A stretch of DNA of 8,297 bases, from the NCBI GenBank assembly GCA_964585305.1, contig CAZPDM010000122.1, positions 1-8,297 of the forward strand, read 5' to 3'. Position 1 is the first letter of the stretch. Every line of letters begins with the position of its first letter. Positions 1 through 6,065 of this stretch are shown here, piece after piece. Under the pieces are notes generated by a model that was given only the letters and a program-made list of their open reading frames with translations, did not search any database and was not told the origin of the DNA. This DNA is from CAZPDM01 sp964585305. Its GTDB lineage: Bacteria; Planctomycetota; Uabimicrobiia; Uabimicrobiales; JABWCH01. The translations under genes were made by a program, and so were the position numbers.

Positions 1-115
1 TGAATACTTTTCCATTTTGGCTAGCTTTATATAGCTTTGATGCTATTTGAGCATAACCATAATATCTTATTGCCCGTTCTTTTGGTTTAATATGTTCGGT
101 GCTATTCTTAGACAT
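1..115 (-). CDS. Group II intron-encoded reverse transcriptase/maturase, N-terminal fragment
   Basis: An ATG at 115-113 opens a frame of 38 codons that runs off the left edge with no stop, beginning MSKNSTEHIK and ending ASQNGKVF. It is preceded by AAGGAG at 131-126, ten bases from the ATG, a good Shine-Dalgarno site. The Ala-Ser-Lys-Leu-Tyr-Lys-Ala-Ser-Gln-Asn-Gly-Lys stretch (residues 25-36) resembles the N-terminal domain of bacterial group II intron proteins, where a helix of the type LQKRIYKAS...G precedes the polymerase fingers. Such proteins splice the intron as a maturase and copy it into new DNA sites by target-primed reverse transcription. The catalytic YADD motif, maturase X domain and any endonuclease domain would lie beyond the window, so function rests on this short match and on the intron-like RNA upstream. 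The fragment alone would not identify it. Confidence 0.68.
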   Translation of the reverse strand, partial: MSKNSTEHIKPKERAIRYYGYAQIASKLYKASQNGKVF

Positions 116-131
116 GGAGGTTTTACTCCTT
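116..131 (-). promoter_or_regulatory. Domain IVa-like hairpin over the ribosome binding site of the intron protein
   Basis: On the minus strand AAGGAGTAAAACCTCC lies directly before the ATG at 115. GGAG (129-126) can pair with CTCC (119-116) around a short A-rich loop, hiding the Shine-Dalgarno bases. The Ll.LtrB intron has the same arrangement (GGGAGGAAAACCTC before its start), where the maturase binds domain IVa and represses its own translation. Autoregulation here is inferred from that similarity. Confidence 0.5.
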
Positions 132-426
132 TCTAAGTGAAATAGCTCCTTCTGGCGTGCATATTATAATGTCGTTTATACTCGTTATCCGTCTGGAGTC
201 CTTCCCTGACCTAATTTTCACTAGGTTTCTGTGAGTGGTTATTTCTCACTCGGTACTATGACTCCTCTGTAACGGGTTCCATGTCTTCGCAAGGCAACTC
301 GCTCGATGTACTCCGTTATCAACTGTTCCGATAAGATTTCCTTTACTGATTTTCTACAGTTTATTGCATTATGTCGGTTCTATCCTATACCCCGTCAATC
401 CAGTTTGACTGTCCCTTTATAGGGTA

Positions 427-455
427 GGTTATCTTACATATGAACTAAGATAACC
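427..455 (-). other. Candidate EBS1 stem-loop of the group II intron
   Basis: A perfect 10-bp stem (427-436 with 446-455) encloses a nine-base loop that reads GTTCATATG on the minus strand. The TCATA in the loop (443-439) pairs with TATGA, the last bases of the proposed 5' exon (822-818). In group II introns, EBS1 sits in a domain I loop and pairs with the exon end to define the splice and insertion site. It lies about 375 bases into the intron, a plausible place within domain I. The pairing is only five A/T-rich base pairs, so the match alone is weak; its position in the loop of the strongest stem is what supports it. Confidence 0.6.
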
Positions 456-848
456 GATTGAAGCTCTTAGGTTTTTAGAGCAAACAGGTTGTTATTATTT
501 CTTCCTGTAGGTATTACGAGGCTTCATGTTTCGGATAGTTCGTCTATAAATTTGTGGGTTTTACCCATATTCCTAACCGTGATAATGCTTTTTAAGGTCT
601 CCGAATTACTTCGATACCATTTCAGGTATCTTCAATCCGACTACATCCTAGCTCTCCAACCCTATTTATTTTGCCTTATTTCGGGCTGGTAGGAAGTCCT
701 TTAGCAGGTCTCTCGACCACTTCATCTTATCAGTTCTAATTCTTGTTTTCCCCAAGAATTATAAGCCTTTCATCCTCACTAGTTACCTAGTTAGGACTTA
801 TAGCCAACAGTTCGCACTCATAAAATTACCTTTAAAAGTTATAACGAT

Positions 849-878
849 AAAAAAAGCCCAGAATATCTGGGCTTTTTT
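849..878 (-). terminator. Rho-independent terminator of the ygeY-arcC pair
   Basis: GCCCAGA (856-862) pairs with TCTGGGC (866-872) around the three-base loop ATA. It is flanked by an A-run (849-855) and a T-run (873-878), giving about 13 bp in all. On the minus strand it begins seven bases after the arcC stop and ends in a run of T. The A/T flanks make it nearly symmetrical, so it could also stop plus-strand transcription coming from the intron side. Confidence 0.9.
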
Positions 879-885
879 AGAATTA

Positions 886-1902
886 TTATTCTTTGACAAT
901 AGTAGTACCTGTTTCACCACGAACAGCTTTAACAATATGATCGGGATCAGTAATGATGACTTTTTCACCGCCATTTTTCAAGAAACTGATCGCAGCTTTA
1001 ATTTTAGGCAACATACTACCGGGCTTAAAATGTCCTTCTGCCATGTATTTTTCAGCTTCAGCAAGAGTAATTTTATCCAAACTTTTCTGTTGGGGAGTAT
1101 TAAAATTCAAGCATACCTTTTCTACGCCTGTAGAAATGATCAATACATCAGCTTTAATACGTGCTGCTAACAAACTTGTAGCATGATCTTTATCAATAAC
1201 TGCAGCAGTTCCAGTTAAACTACCATCTTCGTTTCTAATGACTGGAATACCACCGCCGCCAACTGCTATGACAACAAAACCTTGTTTGATGAGATTTTTA
1301 ATAGCATTTTCTTCAATAATTTCAAGTGGAATAGGAGATGGAACAACACGTCGGTATCCACGTCCAGCATCTTCCATAATTGCCCAACCATCTTCTTTTT
1401 GTTTACGTTCAGCTTCTTCTTTGCTATAGAATAAGCCAATGGGTTTATTGGGTTTTTGGAAGGCAGAATCTTTGGGATCAACAAGAACTTGTGTAACAAC
1501 AGTTACAGCAGGTTTATTCATTTTACGTTTGAGACATTCATTATATAGAGCCTGTTGCAATTGATAACCAATCGCTCCTTGAGTATCTGCACCACAAGAA
1601 TCCAATGGTACAGTATGTAGAGCAGGAATTCCCATGAATTTTTTCATTCCACAGTCATTTAAGTCTTTCCCATGAACACATTTATTTTTCAAAACTTCAT
1701 GGGTAATTTCAGAACGTAGGAGAATAAATCCAACTTGTGGACCATTTCCATGAGTAACAACAACTTCATAGCCTTCTTGGATCAAATCGACAATATGTAC
1801 ACATGTATCCATAATTGCTTTAAATTGATCCGGAACTGTTTGATGTTTATCGTCTTTAATAAGAGAATTGCCGCCAATGGCAATAACAGCTACTTTAGCC
1901 AT
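886..1902 (-). CDS. arcC: Carbamate kinase
   Basis: Catalyses reversible phosphate transfer between carbamoyl phosphate and ADP, giving ATP, carbamate and then ammonia plus CO2. It is the last, energy-yielding step of the arginine deiminase, agmatine deiminase and purine/allantoin fermentation routes, and is cytoplasmic. From the ATG at 1902 the protein has 338 residues, slightly longer than the usual 310-315. Amino-acid-kinase-fold motifs seen are AIGGNSL (8-14), VVTHGNGPQVG (48-58), the carbamate-kinase signature TQVLVDPKDSAF (137-148), EDAGRGYRRVVPSP (177-190), the glycine-rich VIAVGGGGIPV (211-221), DKDHATSLLA (237-246) and GSMLPKIKAA (295-304). A GTG at 1938 would add 12 residues rich in Lys and Arg, but conserved sequence starts at MAKVAVIAIGGN, preceded by a weak AAAGAAAG site. 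It lies 48 bases after the ygeY stop and is probably cotranscribed with it. Confidence 0.94.
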   Translation of the reverse strand: MAKVAVIAIGGNSLIKDDKHQTVPDQFKAIMDTCVHIVDLIQEGYEVVVTHGNGPQVGFILLRSEITHEVLKNKCVHGKDLNDCGMKKFMGIPALHTVPLDSCGADTQGAIGYQLQQALYNECLKRKMNKPAVTVVTQVLVDPKDSAFQKPNKPIGLFYSKEEAERKQKEDGWAIMEDAGRGYRRVVPSPIPLEIIEENAIKNLIKQGFVVIAVGGGGIPVIRNEDGSLTGTAAVIDKDHATSLLAARIKADVLIISTGVEKVCLNFNTPQQKSLDKITLAEAEKYMAEGHFKPGSMLPKIKAAISFLKNGGEKVIITDPDHIVKAVRGETGTTIVKE

Positions 1903-1950
1903 TTTTTTCTTTCTTTTGCAAATGCAAAGTTTTAACACTTTAGCAAAAAA

Positions 1951-3150
1951 CTATTTGTTCATTTTTTGGACTAAAACTTTAGGGAAGTTAGCATAAAACG
2001 CCGCAGCTTTTACTAAATGCTCAATTTTAACTTTTTCATCAGGTGCGTGAGCAAAATGTTCATCACCCGGCCCAAATCCGACAGTAGGAATTCCAAATAC
2101 ACCAGCAGTTACACAACCATTTGTACTGAATGTCCATTTGTCCACAACAGGTGCAGATTCAAACACTTGTTTATAATTTTCACAAGCTGTTTGAATAAGA
2201 GGATGTTGTTCCTCTAAAACCCAAGTTGGAAAGTATTGTTCAGTAGGATAGACTTTTCCTGTATAAGCTGGTTGAGTGTATGTAACTTCTTGAATTTCTC
2301 CTGCAATACCAGTTTTGGTAAAAATCTCTCGGATTTCTTGGTAAGCAGTTTCCTTAGTTTCTCCTTTGGTAAGGCGACGATCTAGATAAATAGTACATTC
2401 ATCTGGAACCGCATTACAAGAGGGAGATACAGAACTAATTTGAGAAACAACAATTGTTCCTTTGCCTAAAAAAGGATCATTTTTGATTCTCTCATTTAGT
2501 TTTTCAATTTCCTGCACAATACGCATCATTTTATAAACAGCGTTGTCTCCACGTTCCGGAGCACTTGCATGAGCAGAACGCCCTACTGTGCGAACTTTAA
2601 ACTCAACGCGACCACGATGCCCACGATATACTCTTAAACTTGTAGGTTCTGTAATAACAACAAAATCTGGTTTAAGATACCCTTCGTTAACCAAATGACG
2701 CCAGCAAAGACCATCGCAATCTTCTTCCATAACAGTACCTGTTACATACACAGTAAAATCATCAAGAAGTTTTAAATCTTTTAAAATTTTCATTCCATAG
2801 ACCATGGAGCACATACCAGCTTTTTGATCAGAAGCTCCACGTCCGTAAACCCATTCAGTATCCCAATCTCCACTAAATGGATCTTTATGCCAAAGTTGTG
2901 TATTACCAACATTAACAGTATCGATATGGGCATCCATAGCAATTTTTGTTTTTCCATTGCCAATTCTACCGATAATGCTACCTAATGCGTCGATTTTTAC
3001 TTCATCAAATCCAACTTTTTCCATTTCTTCACGGATAACTTGGATAGTATTTTTTTCTGTGCCAGAAAACCCTTTACTTTTGATAAGACGACTCATAAAT
3101 TCAACAATTTGAGGACGTAAGTTTTCGGCAATTTGCAAGGCTTGATGCAT
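1951..3150 (-). CDS. ygeY: YgeY-type M20 family metallohydrolase
   Basis: A 399-residue M20 peptidase/deacylase-type enzyme, full length for the YgeY group, which databases often call selenium metabolism-linked hydrolase. It probably hydrolyses an amide or ureido bond with a two-zinc centre. Visible ligands and catalytic residues are His75-x-Asp77, Asp108 in GRGASDQKAG, Glu142-Glu143 in GTVMEED, Glu168 in ITEPT, and His368 near the end (FAHAPDE). The dimerisation or lid domain spans about 176-290 and contains GRSAHASAPERGDNA. The start ATG has GGGAG seven to eight bases upstream. In E. coli and many gut anaerobes ygeY sits with ygeW, ygeX and carbamate kinase genes in clusters linked to anaerobic purine or uric acid use. 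The arcC gene immediately downstream fits this. The exact substrate cannot be read from the sequence, and a general acylase/deacetylase role (ArgE/DapE-like) is the alternative. Confidence 0.88.
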   Translation of the reverse strand: MHQALQIAENLRPQIVEFMSRLIKSKGFSGTEKNTIQVIREEMEKVGFDEVKIDALGSIIGRIGNGKTKIAMDAHIDTVNVGNTQLWHKDPFSGDWDTEWVYGRGASDQKAGMCSMVYGMKILKDLKLLDDFTVYVTGTVMEEDCDGLCWRHLVNEGYLKPDFVVITEPTSLRVYRGHRGRVEFKVRTVGRSAHASAPERGDNAVYKMMRIVQEIEKLNERIKNDPFLGKGTIVVSQISSVSPSCNAVPDECTIYLDRRLTKGETKETAYQEIREIFTKTGIAGEIQEVTYTQPAYTGKVYPTEQYFPTWVLEEQHPLIQTACENYKQVFESAPVVDKWTFSTNGCVTAGVFGIPTVGFGPGDEHFAHAPDEKVKIEHLVKAAAFYANFPKVLVQKMNK

Positions 3151-3175
3151 ATTTTTGCTCCCAAATTATATAAAA

Positions 3176-3195
3176 AATTGCTAAAATTAGCAATT
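3176..3195. promoter_or_regulatory. 20-base palindrome in the ygeY leader, possible operator
   Basis: AATTGCTAA and TTAGCAATT form perfect nine-base arms around a two-base AA centre. It lies 26 bases upstream of the ygeY start codon and downstream of the proposed minus-strand promoter. The half-site AATTGCTA recurs at 3268-3275, on the other side of that promoter. This arrangement suits a dimeric repressor, although a small RNA hairpin in the leader is also possible. No regulator gene is in the window. Confidence 0.4.
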
Positions 3196-3201
3196 AAGAG
3201 A

Positions 3202-3213
3202 TTCTTATAAGAA
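3202..3213. repeat. 12-base perfect palindrome TTCTTATAAGAA
   Basis: A self-complementary 12-mer lies between the proposed -10 box of ygeY and the larger palindrome. With a -10 at 3228-3223 it would fall close to the transcription start. It may be a protein binding site or a chance palindrome in AT-rich DNA. Confidence 0.3.
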
Positions 3214-3222
3214 GAATAATAT

Positions 3223-3251
3223 ATTTAATCAAAAAAAAGCAATAAAGTCAA
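3223..3251 (-). promoter_or_regulatory. Candidate sigma70-like promoter for ygeY-arcC
   Basis: On the minus strand TTGACT (3251-3246) is separated by 17 bases from TTAAAT (3228-3223). The -35 matches five of six consensus bases and the -10 four of six. It would give a leader of about 65 bases. In such AT-rich DNA the -10 assignment is uncertain. Confidence 0.4.
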
Positions 3252-3339
3252 GAAAAATTCTAACGATAATTGCTATTTCTTAGCTAGAAACAGCTTTTTT
3301 AGTTAATATTCATGTTTTTTGACTAACTTAAGAAAATAA

Positions 3340-3368
3340 TTGACAAAAAACTAAGGCTATGTTGTAAT
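3340..3368 (+). promoter_or_regulatory. Candidate sigma70-like promoter for the FHA gene
   Basis: TTGACA (3340-3345), a perfect -35 consensus, is followed after 17 bases by TGTAAT (3363-3368), five of six for the -10. The FHA gene start lies about 60 bases downstream with a strong ribosome binding site (GGGGAG, 3418-3423). Confidence 0.6.
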
Positions 3369-3429
3369 AATTATAATCTTCTTTAATTCAAAATCGGATT
3401 TAAATATTTCTATAAACGGGGAGAACATA

Positions 3430-4056
3430 ATGGAAATTTTTGGAGAATTCTTAGTCAATCAAAATTCTGGTGAGACTTTTTCTCTCCAACATGGTAAAGA
3501 AAATTGGATTGGGCGTGGTATCCATGATCCTTTGTCTGAAGCCGAAGGTCGCTTAATGTTAGCGCATCCTTCCATTTCAAAAATGCACGCTAAAATTTTT
3601 CTTAAACCAGAAACTAATGAATGGATGTTAGTAGATACAAGCCGACATGGAGTAATTGTTAATGATAAAAAAGTAATAAAAGAACTGCGATTACGACATG
3701 GGGATAAAATAAAAATTGGTCCATTTACTTTAATGTTTTATGAAAAATTTAAAGCTGATGATGAAACATCAGAACAACCATTACCAACATTAACAGAAAA
3801 TTTACCTCGTCAACAAAAAACTATCATATATGTTATGGCTACTCTTATTATGGAAATGATTCTTTTAATTGTTTGGCCACCAGTGCTTATGGCTTTGGGC
3901 TTTTCTATGATTTTTTTTGCCATATTATTATTAGCAAAAACAAATTGGAGAAATATTACAAAAATTCCTATCCGAATATTACTTATTATTTTGTTTCTAG
4001 GGATTTTTGGAGCTGGTACCGCTTTGGCAAAACATTTAAGTTTATGGAGATTTTAA
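3430..4056 (+). CDS. FHA-domain protein with C-terminal membrane anchor
   Basis: A 208-residue protein. Residues 1-105 form a forkhead-associated domain, a phosphothreonine-peptide binding module: Gly28-Arg29, Ser50-Lys-Met-His53 (the S-x-x-H pattern), and Asn78 followed by RHGDKIKIGPFTLMF (89-103). These are the usual phosphate-contacting and core positions. A charged linker (106-130) leads to hydrophobic stretches at about 131-149, 151-169 and 181-200, so it is probably anchored in the inner membrane with the FHA domain in the cytoplasm. There is no N-terminal signal peptide. It has its own candidate promoter and a good ribosome binding site seven bases before the ATG. The next gene starts 18 or 51 bases after its stop, so the two may be cotranscribed. 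Its phosphoprotein partner is unknown. The kinase-like protein about 2 kb downstream is a candidate, from proximity only. Confidence 0.85.
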   Translation: MEIFGEFLVNQNSGETFSLQHGKENWIGRGIHDPLSEAEGRLMLAHPSISKMHAKIFLKPETNEWMLVDTSRHGVIVNDKKVIKELRLRHGDKIKIGPFTLMFYEKFKADDETSEQPLPTLTENLPRQQKTIIYVMATLIMEMILLIVWPPVLMALGFSMIFFAILLLAKTNWRNITKIPIRILLIILFLGIFGAGTALAKHLSLWRF

Positions 4057-4073
4057 AACTAAGAAAGAGCATC

Positions 4074-4090
4074 CATGCTTTTCAAGCATG
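4074..4090 (+). repeat. Short hairpin at the start region of the HAD gene
   Basis: CATGCTT (4074-4080) and AAGCATG (4084-4090) pair perfectly around TTC. It covers the upstream candidate start codon at 4075, so it would hinder initiation there. If translation starts at 4108 instead, it is simply a leader hairpin. It has no T-run and is not a typical terminator. Confidence 0.35.
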
Positions 4091-4755
4091 ATTACTGCAA
4101 ATATGTTATGAAAATACCTATCAAAGGCTTAATATTTGATTTAGACGGAACACTTGTAGATTCTAGTCAAGATTTAATTGCTACGGCAAATGCTACAAGA
4201 CTTCATTTTGGTCATTCAGAATTAAATCCTTCTCTTATTATTAGCTATGTTGGTGATGGGCTTACTGTTTTAATTCGACGTTTATTTCCAGATTGCAATA
4301 ATATTCAACTCCAGGAAGCTTTAGAATTTTTTCGCAATCATTATAAAATTCATTGTACAGATTATACACAACCATATCCAGGAGTTGTAAAAACTTTACA
4401 ATATTTCCATCAGAAAACTAAAGCAGTGGTAACAAACAAATATTATGATTTAAGTTGCCTTGTTTTGCAAAAGCTAGATTTAATCTCTCATTTTAGTTTA
4501 GTATTAGGAGGAAACTCTTTACCTAAAATGAAGCCTGATCCAATGCCAATACTTGAGGTTATTAGCAAGTTCTCTTTACCGCCTCAAAGTACAATTATTA
4601 TAGGCGATAGTTCTAATGATATAGACTCTGGAAAATCTGCCGGAATTTTAACATGTGCAGTTTCTTATGGTTTTAAAACTAAAGAAGAATTAGAAAGTTA
4701 TCATCCTGATTTTCTCATCGATCATTTTAGCGAGTTGGAAAATATTTTCATTTAG
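4075..4755 (+). CDS. gph: HAD-superfamily phosphatase, phosphoglycolate phosphatase type
   Basis: A cytoplasmic haloacid-dehalogenase-type phosphatase that most likely removes phosphate from 2-phosphoglycolate or a similar small sugar phosphate. In numbering from 4075 (226 residues) the motifs are: FDLDGTLVDS (21-30) with nucleophile Asp22 and acid/base Asp24; a helical cap with YVGDGL at 58-63; PYPGV (100-104); Thr120-Asn-Lys; Lys153-Pro-Asp-Pro; and GDSSNDIDSGKSAG (177-190) with the Mg-binding Asp178 and Asp182. The start is uncertain. ATG 4075 has a modest AAAGAG site; ATG 4108 gives MKIPIKGLIFDLDGT, which matches how family members usually begin, but has no clear ribosome binding site. 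The motif set is complete. The gph symbol is a family-level assignment, since Gph, PpaX and related phosphatases cannot be separated by eye. Confidence 0.85.
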   Translation: MLFKHDYCKYVMKIPIKGLIFDLDGTLVDSSQDLIATANATRLHFGHSELNPSLIISYVGDGLTVLIRRLFPDCNNIQLQEALEFFRNHYKIHCTDYTQPYPGVVKTLQYFHQKTKAVVTNKYYDLSCLVLQKLDLISHFSLVLGGNSLPKMKPDPMPILEVISKFSLPPQSTIIIGDSSNDIDSGKSAGILTCAVSYGFKTKEELESYHPDFLIDHFSELENIFI

Positions 4756-4757
4756 CA

Positions 4758-4773
4758 ATAGCAAATATGCTAT
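4758..4773 (+). terminator. Weak hairpin after the HAD gene, possible terminator
   Basis: ATAGCA (4758-4763) pairs with TGCTAT (4768-4773) around AATA, three bases after the stop codon, and is followed by CATTTTCCC. The six-base stem is A/T-rich and the T-run is short, so termination would be inefficient. Confidence 0.3.
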
Positions 4774-4850
4774 CATTTTCCCTACTATTACTTCAGGAAA
4801 GCAAATTCTCTGTTTTCATATTTTTCATAAAATCACAAATACTATGAGAT

Positions 4851-4881
4851 ACGTACCACGCTATGCTTTGCGTGGTAACGT
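4851..4881. repeat. Strong hairpin in the 222-base gap upstream of the toroid gene
   Basis: TACCACGC (4854-4861) pairs with GCGTGGTA (4870-4877) around an eight-base loop. ACG/CGT flanks extend it past one bulged A to about 11 bp. It is the most GC-rich spot in an otherwise very AT-rich gap. No T-run follows directly, so it is not a standard terminator. It may be a weak terminator, an RNA-processing or stability element, or a protein site. The remaining bases up to 4960 show no gene and only vague -10-like TATAA sequence. Confidence 0.45.
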
Positions 4882-4977
4882 GTTCTATTTTAAAACTAAT
4901 TTATAAATTTATTATAACTATTTAACAGCATTTATCTACATATATTAAAAAGATTCCTTAAGGGAGGAATACCAGCG

Positions 4978-6027
4978 ATGAAAAATATTATTCCTCTTAT
5001 TTTAATCTTTATTTGCTTTCCAATAGCTTTTGCTCAGGAAGAAGCACAACAAGCAAGAGTAAATCTTGCAGTTTGGAAAGGCATTCTTTATTTAAAAGAA
5101 AGTCAATGGCAAGAAGGAGAATACGCGGGCTGTTTTGGAAAGAGTTCGGATGAACGCAAATACGGCATTGCTGGAACAAGCTTTGCATGTTTAGCTTTTT
5201 TAGCTAATGGGATTGTTCCAGGTCAAGGTGAATACGGGAAAAATTTAGATTTAGGTATTGATTATATTTTGAAATCGGTTAATCCTAATGGCTATATCAG
5301 TCGTTTAGATGATGAGTCTCGTATGCACGGGCATGGATTTGCTGTATTACTTCTGGCTGAAGTTCATGGAATGATCTCTGAAAAACATCGCTTACAAAAA
5401 ATTCGAGAAGCACTGAATAAATCAGTACAACTAATTTTAGATAGCCAAACTCCGGATGGTGGTTGGGGATATTTGCCAGGAGATACCTTGCATGAAGGTT
5501 CGATTACAGTATGCCAATTGCAAGCTCTTCGTGCTGCGCGAAATGTTGGAATATGGGTACCCAAAAAAAATATCGATCGCGCATTAGAATATTTACGACG
5601 TTCTGCAAACCCTGATGGCTCTTTTAAATATCGTCTTGGAATGACTCGCGCACATGAAAGTTTTCCTTTAACGGCAGCAGGTGTTTCTAGTTTGAATGCA
5701 ACTGGAGAATATGAAAGCCCTGAAATACAGCGTGGGACTGAATTTATGATGCGATATCTACCTCCTAAAGGACTGCAAGATGATTATTACCAAGCCTTTT
5801 ATTTTTATGGACATTTTTATGCTGTGCAAGCAATGTATCATTCACCACCAGAATATTGGGAAAAGTGGTATCCTGCTATAAGAAGCGATTTATTAAAAAA
5901 ACAAAAATTTAATGGGTCTTGGGGAGAGAATTTGGAGGAGTATAAATTTGGTTCAATTTATCCTACTGCTGTTGCAACACTAATTTTGCAAGTCCCCTAT
6001 AATTATCTTAGTATTTTTCAACGATAA
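4978..6027 (+). CDS. Secreted prenyltransferase/squalene-oxidase-repeat (alpha-alpha toroid) protein
   Basis: A 349-residue protein with a clear signal peptide, MKNIIPLILI...FPIAFA, probably cut after Ala19. The mature part is built of helical repeats of the squalene-cyclase/prenyltransferase fold. Repeat signatures such as QTPDGGWGY (157-165), NPDGSFKY (211-218) and KFNGSWGE (310-317) alternate with small-residue helices such as YGIAGTSFACLAFL (62-75), GHGFAVLLLAEV (118-129) and ITVCQLQALRAAR (176-188). It ends YPTAV...LSIFQR, a style common in planctomycete proteins of this type. I see no DxDD or DCTAE cyclase motif, so it is probably not a terpene cyclase; its role, perhaps protein or ligand binding in the periplasm, is unknown. 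The start has GGGAGG ten bases upstream. It ends 38 bases before the kinase-STAS gene and is likely cotranscribed with it. Confidence 0.83.
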   Translation: MKNIIPLILIFICFPIAFAQEEAQQARVNLAVWKGILYLKESQWQEGEYAGCFGKSSDERKYGIAGTSFACLAFLANGIVPGQGEYGKNLDLGIDYILKSVNPNGYISRLDDESRMHGHGFAVLLLAEVHGMISEKHRLQKIREALNKSVQLILDSQTPDGGWGYLPGDTLHEGSITVCQLQALRAARNVGIWVPKKNIDRALEYLRRSANPDGSFKYRLGMTRAHESFPLTAAGVSSLNATGEYESPEIQRGTEFMMRYLPPKGLQDDYYQAFYFYGHFYAVQAMYHSPPEYWEKWYPAIRSDLLKKQKFNGSWGENLEEYKFGSIYPTAVATLILQVPYNYLSIFQR

Positions 6028-6065
6028 ATATTCAACTGTTTTTTATTGATATTTAGGAGAAAATT

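Larger units (their letters stand above)
1..817 (-). mobile_element. Group II intron, 5' portion (domains I to IV start), cut by window edge
   Basis: Read on the minus strand, the segment begins with GTGCG at 817-813, which fits the group II 5' consensus GUGYG. About 700 bases follow with no convincing gene but with many strong hairpins: 737-761 (9 bp), 555-567 (5 bp), 427-455 (10 bp, 9-base loop), 233-251 (5 bp) and 210-225 (6 bp with a GAAA tetraloop). The loop of the 427-455 hairpin contains TCATA, complementary to the TATGA that ends the 5' exon, as expected for EBS1-IBS1. A reverse-transcriptase-like reading frame starts at 115, preceded by a small hairpin that overlaps its ribosome binding site, as in domain IVa of the lactococcal Ll.LtrB intron. 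The rest of the protein, domains V and VI and the 3' splice site lie outside the window. The roughly 700-base leader is longer than usual for compact class IIC introns and closer to IIA/IIB. The intron identity is inferred from this combined pattern. Confidence 0.82.

Noticed and set aside
549..553. Possible EBS2 (AAATT on the minus strand) pairing with AATTT of the exon just upstream of IBS1
   Set aside because: The match is only five A/T pairs in AT-rich DNA and occurs easily by chance; I could not place it in a convincing loop.
489..692. A 67-codon plus-strand reading frame starting MLLFLPVGITRLH
   Set aside because: It lies antisense to domain I of the proposed group II intron, its base composition reflects the intron RNA, and it has no ribosome binding site. 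Such spurious frames are common on intron sequence.
1903..1938. GTG start at 1938 for carbamate kinase, adding 12 residues
   Set aside because: The added residues are Lys/Arg/Cys-rich and unlike the family, whose conserved sequence begins at the ATG at 1902.
4768..4848. A 26-codon reading frame in the gap after the HAD gene
   Set aside because: No ribosome binding site, low-complexity Leu/Phe/Ser content, and it starts inside the hairpin after the stop codon.
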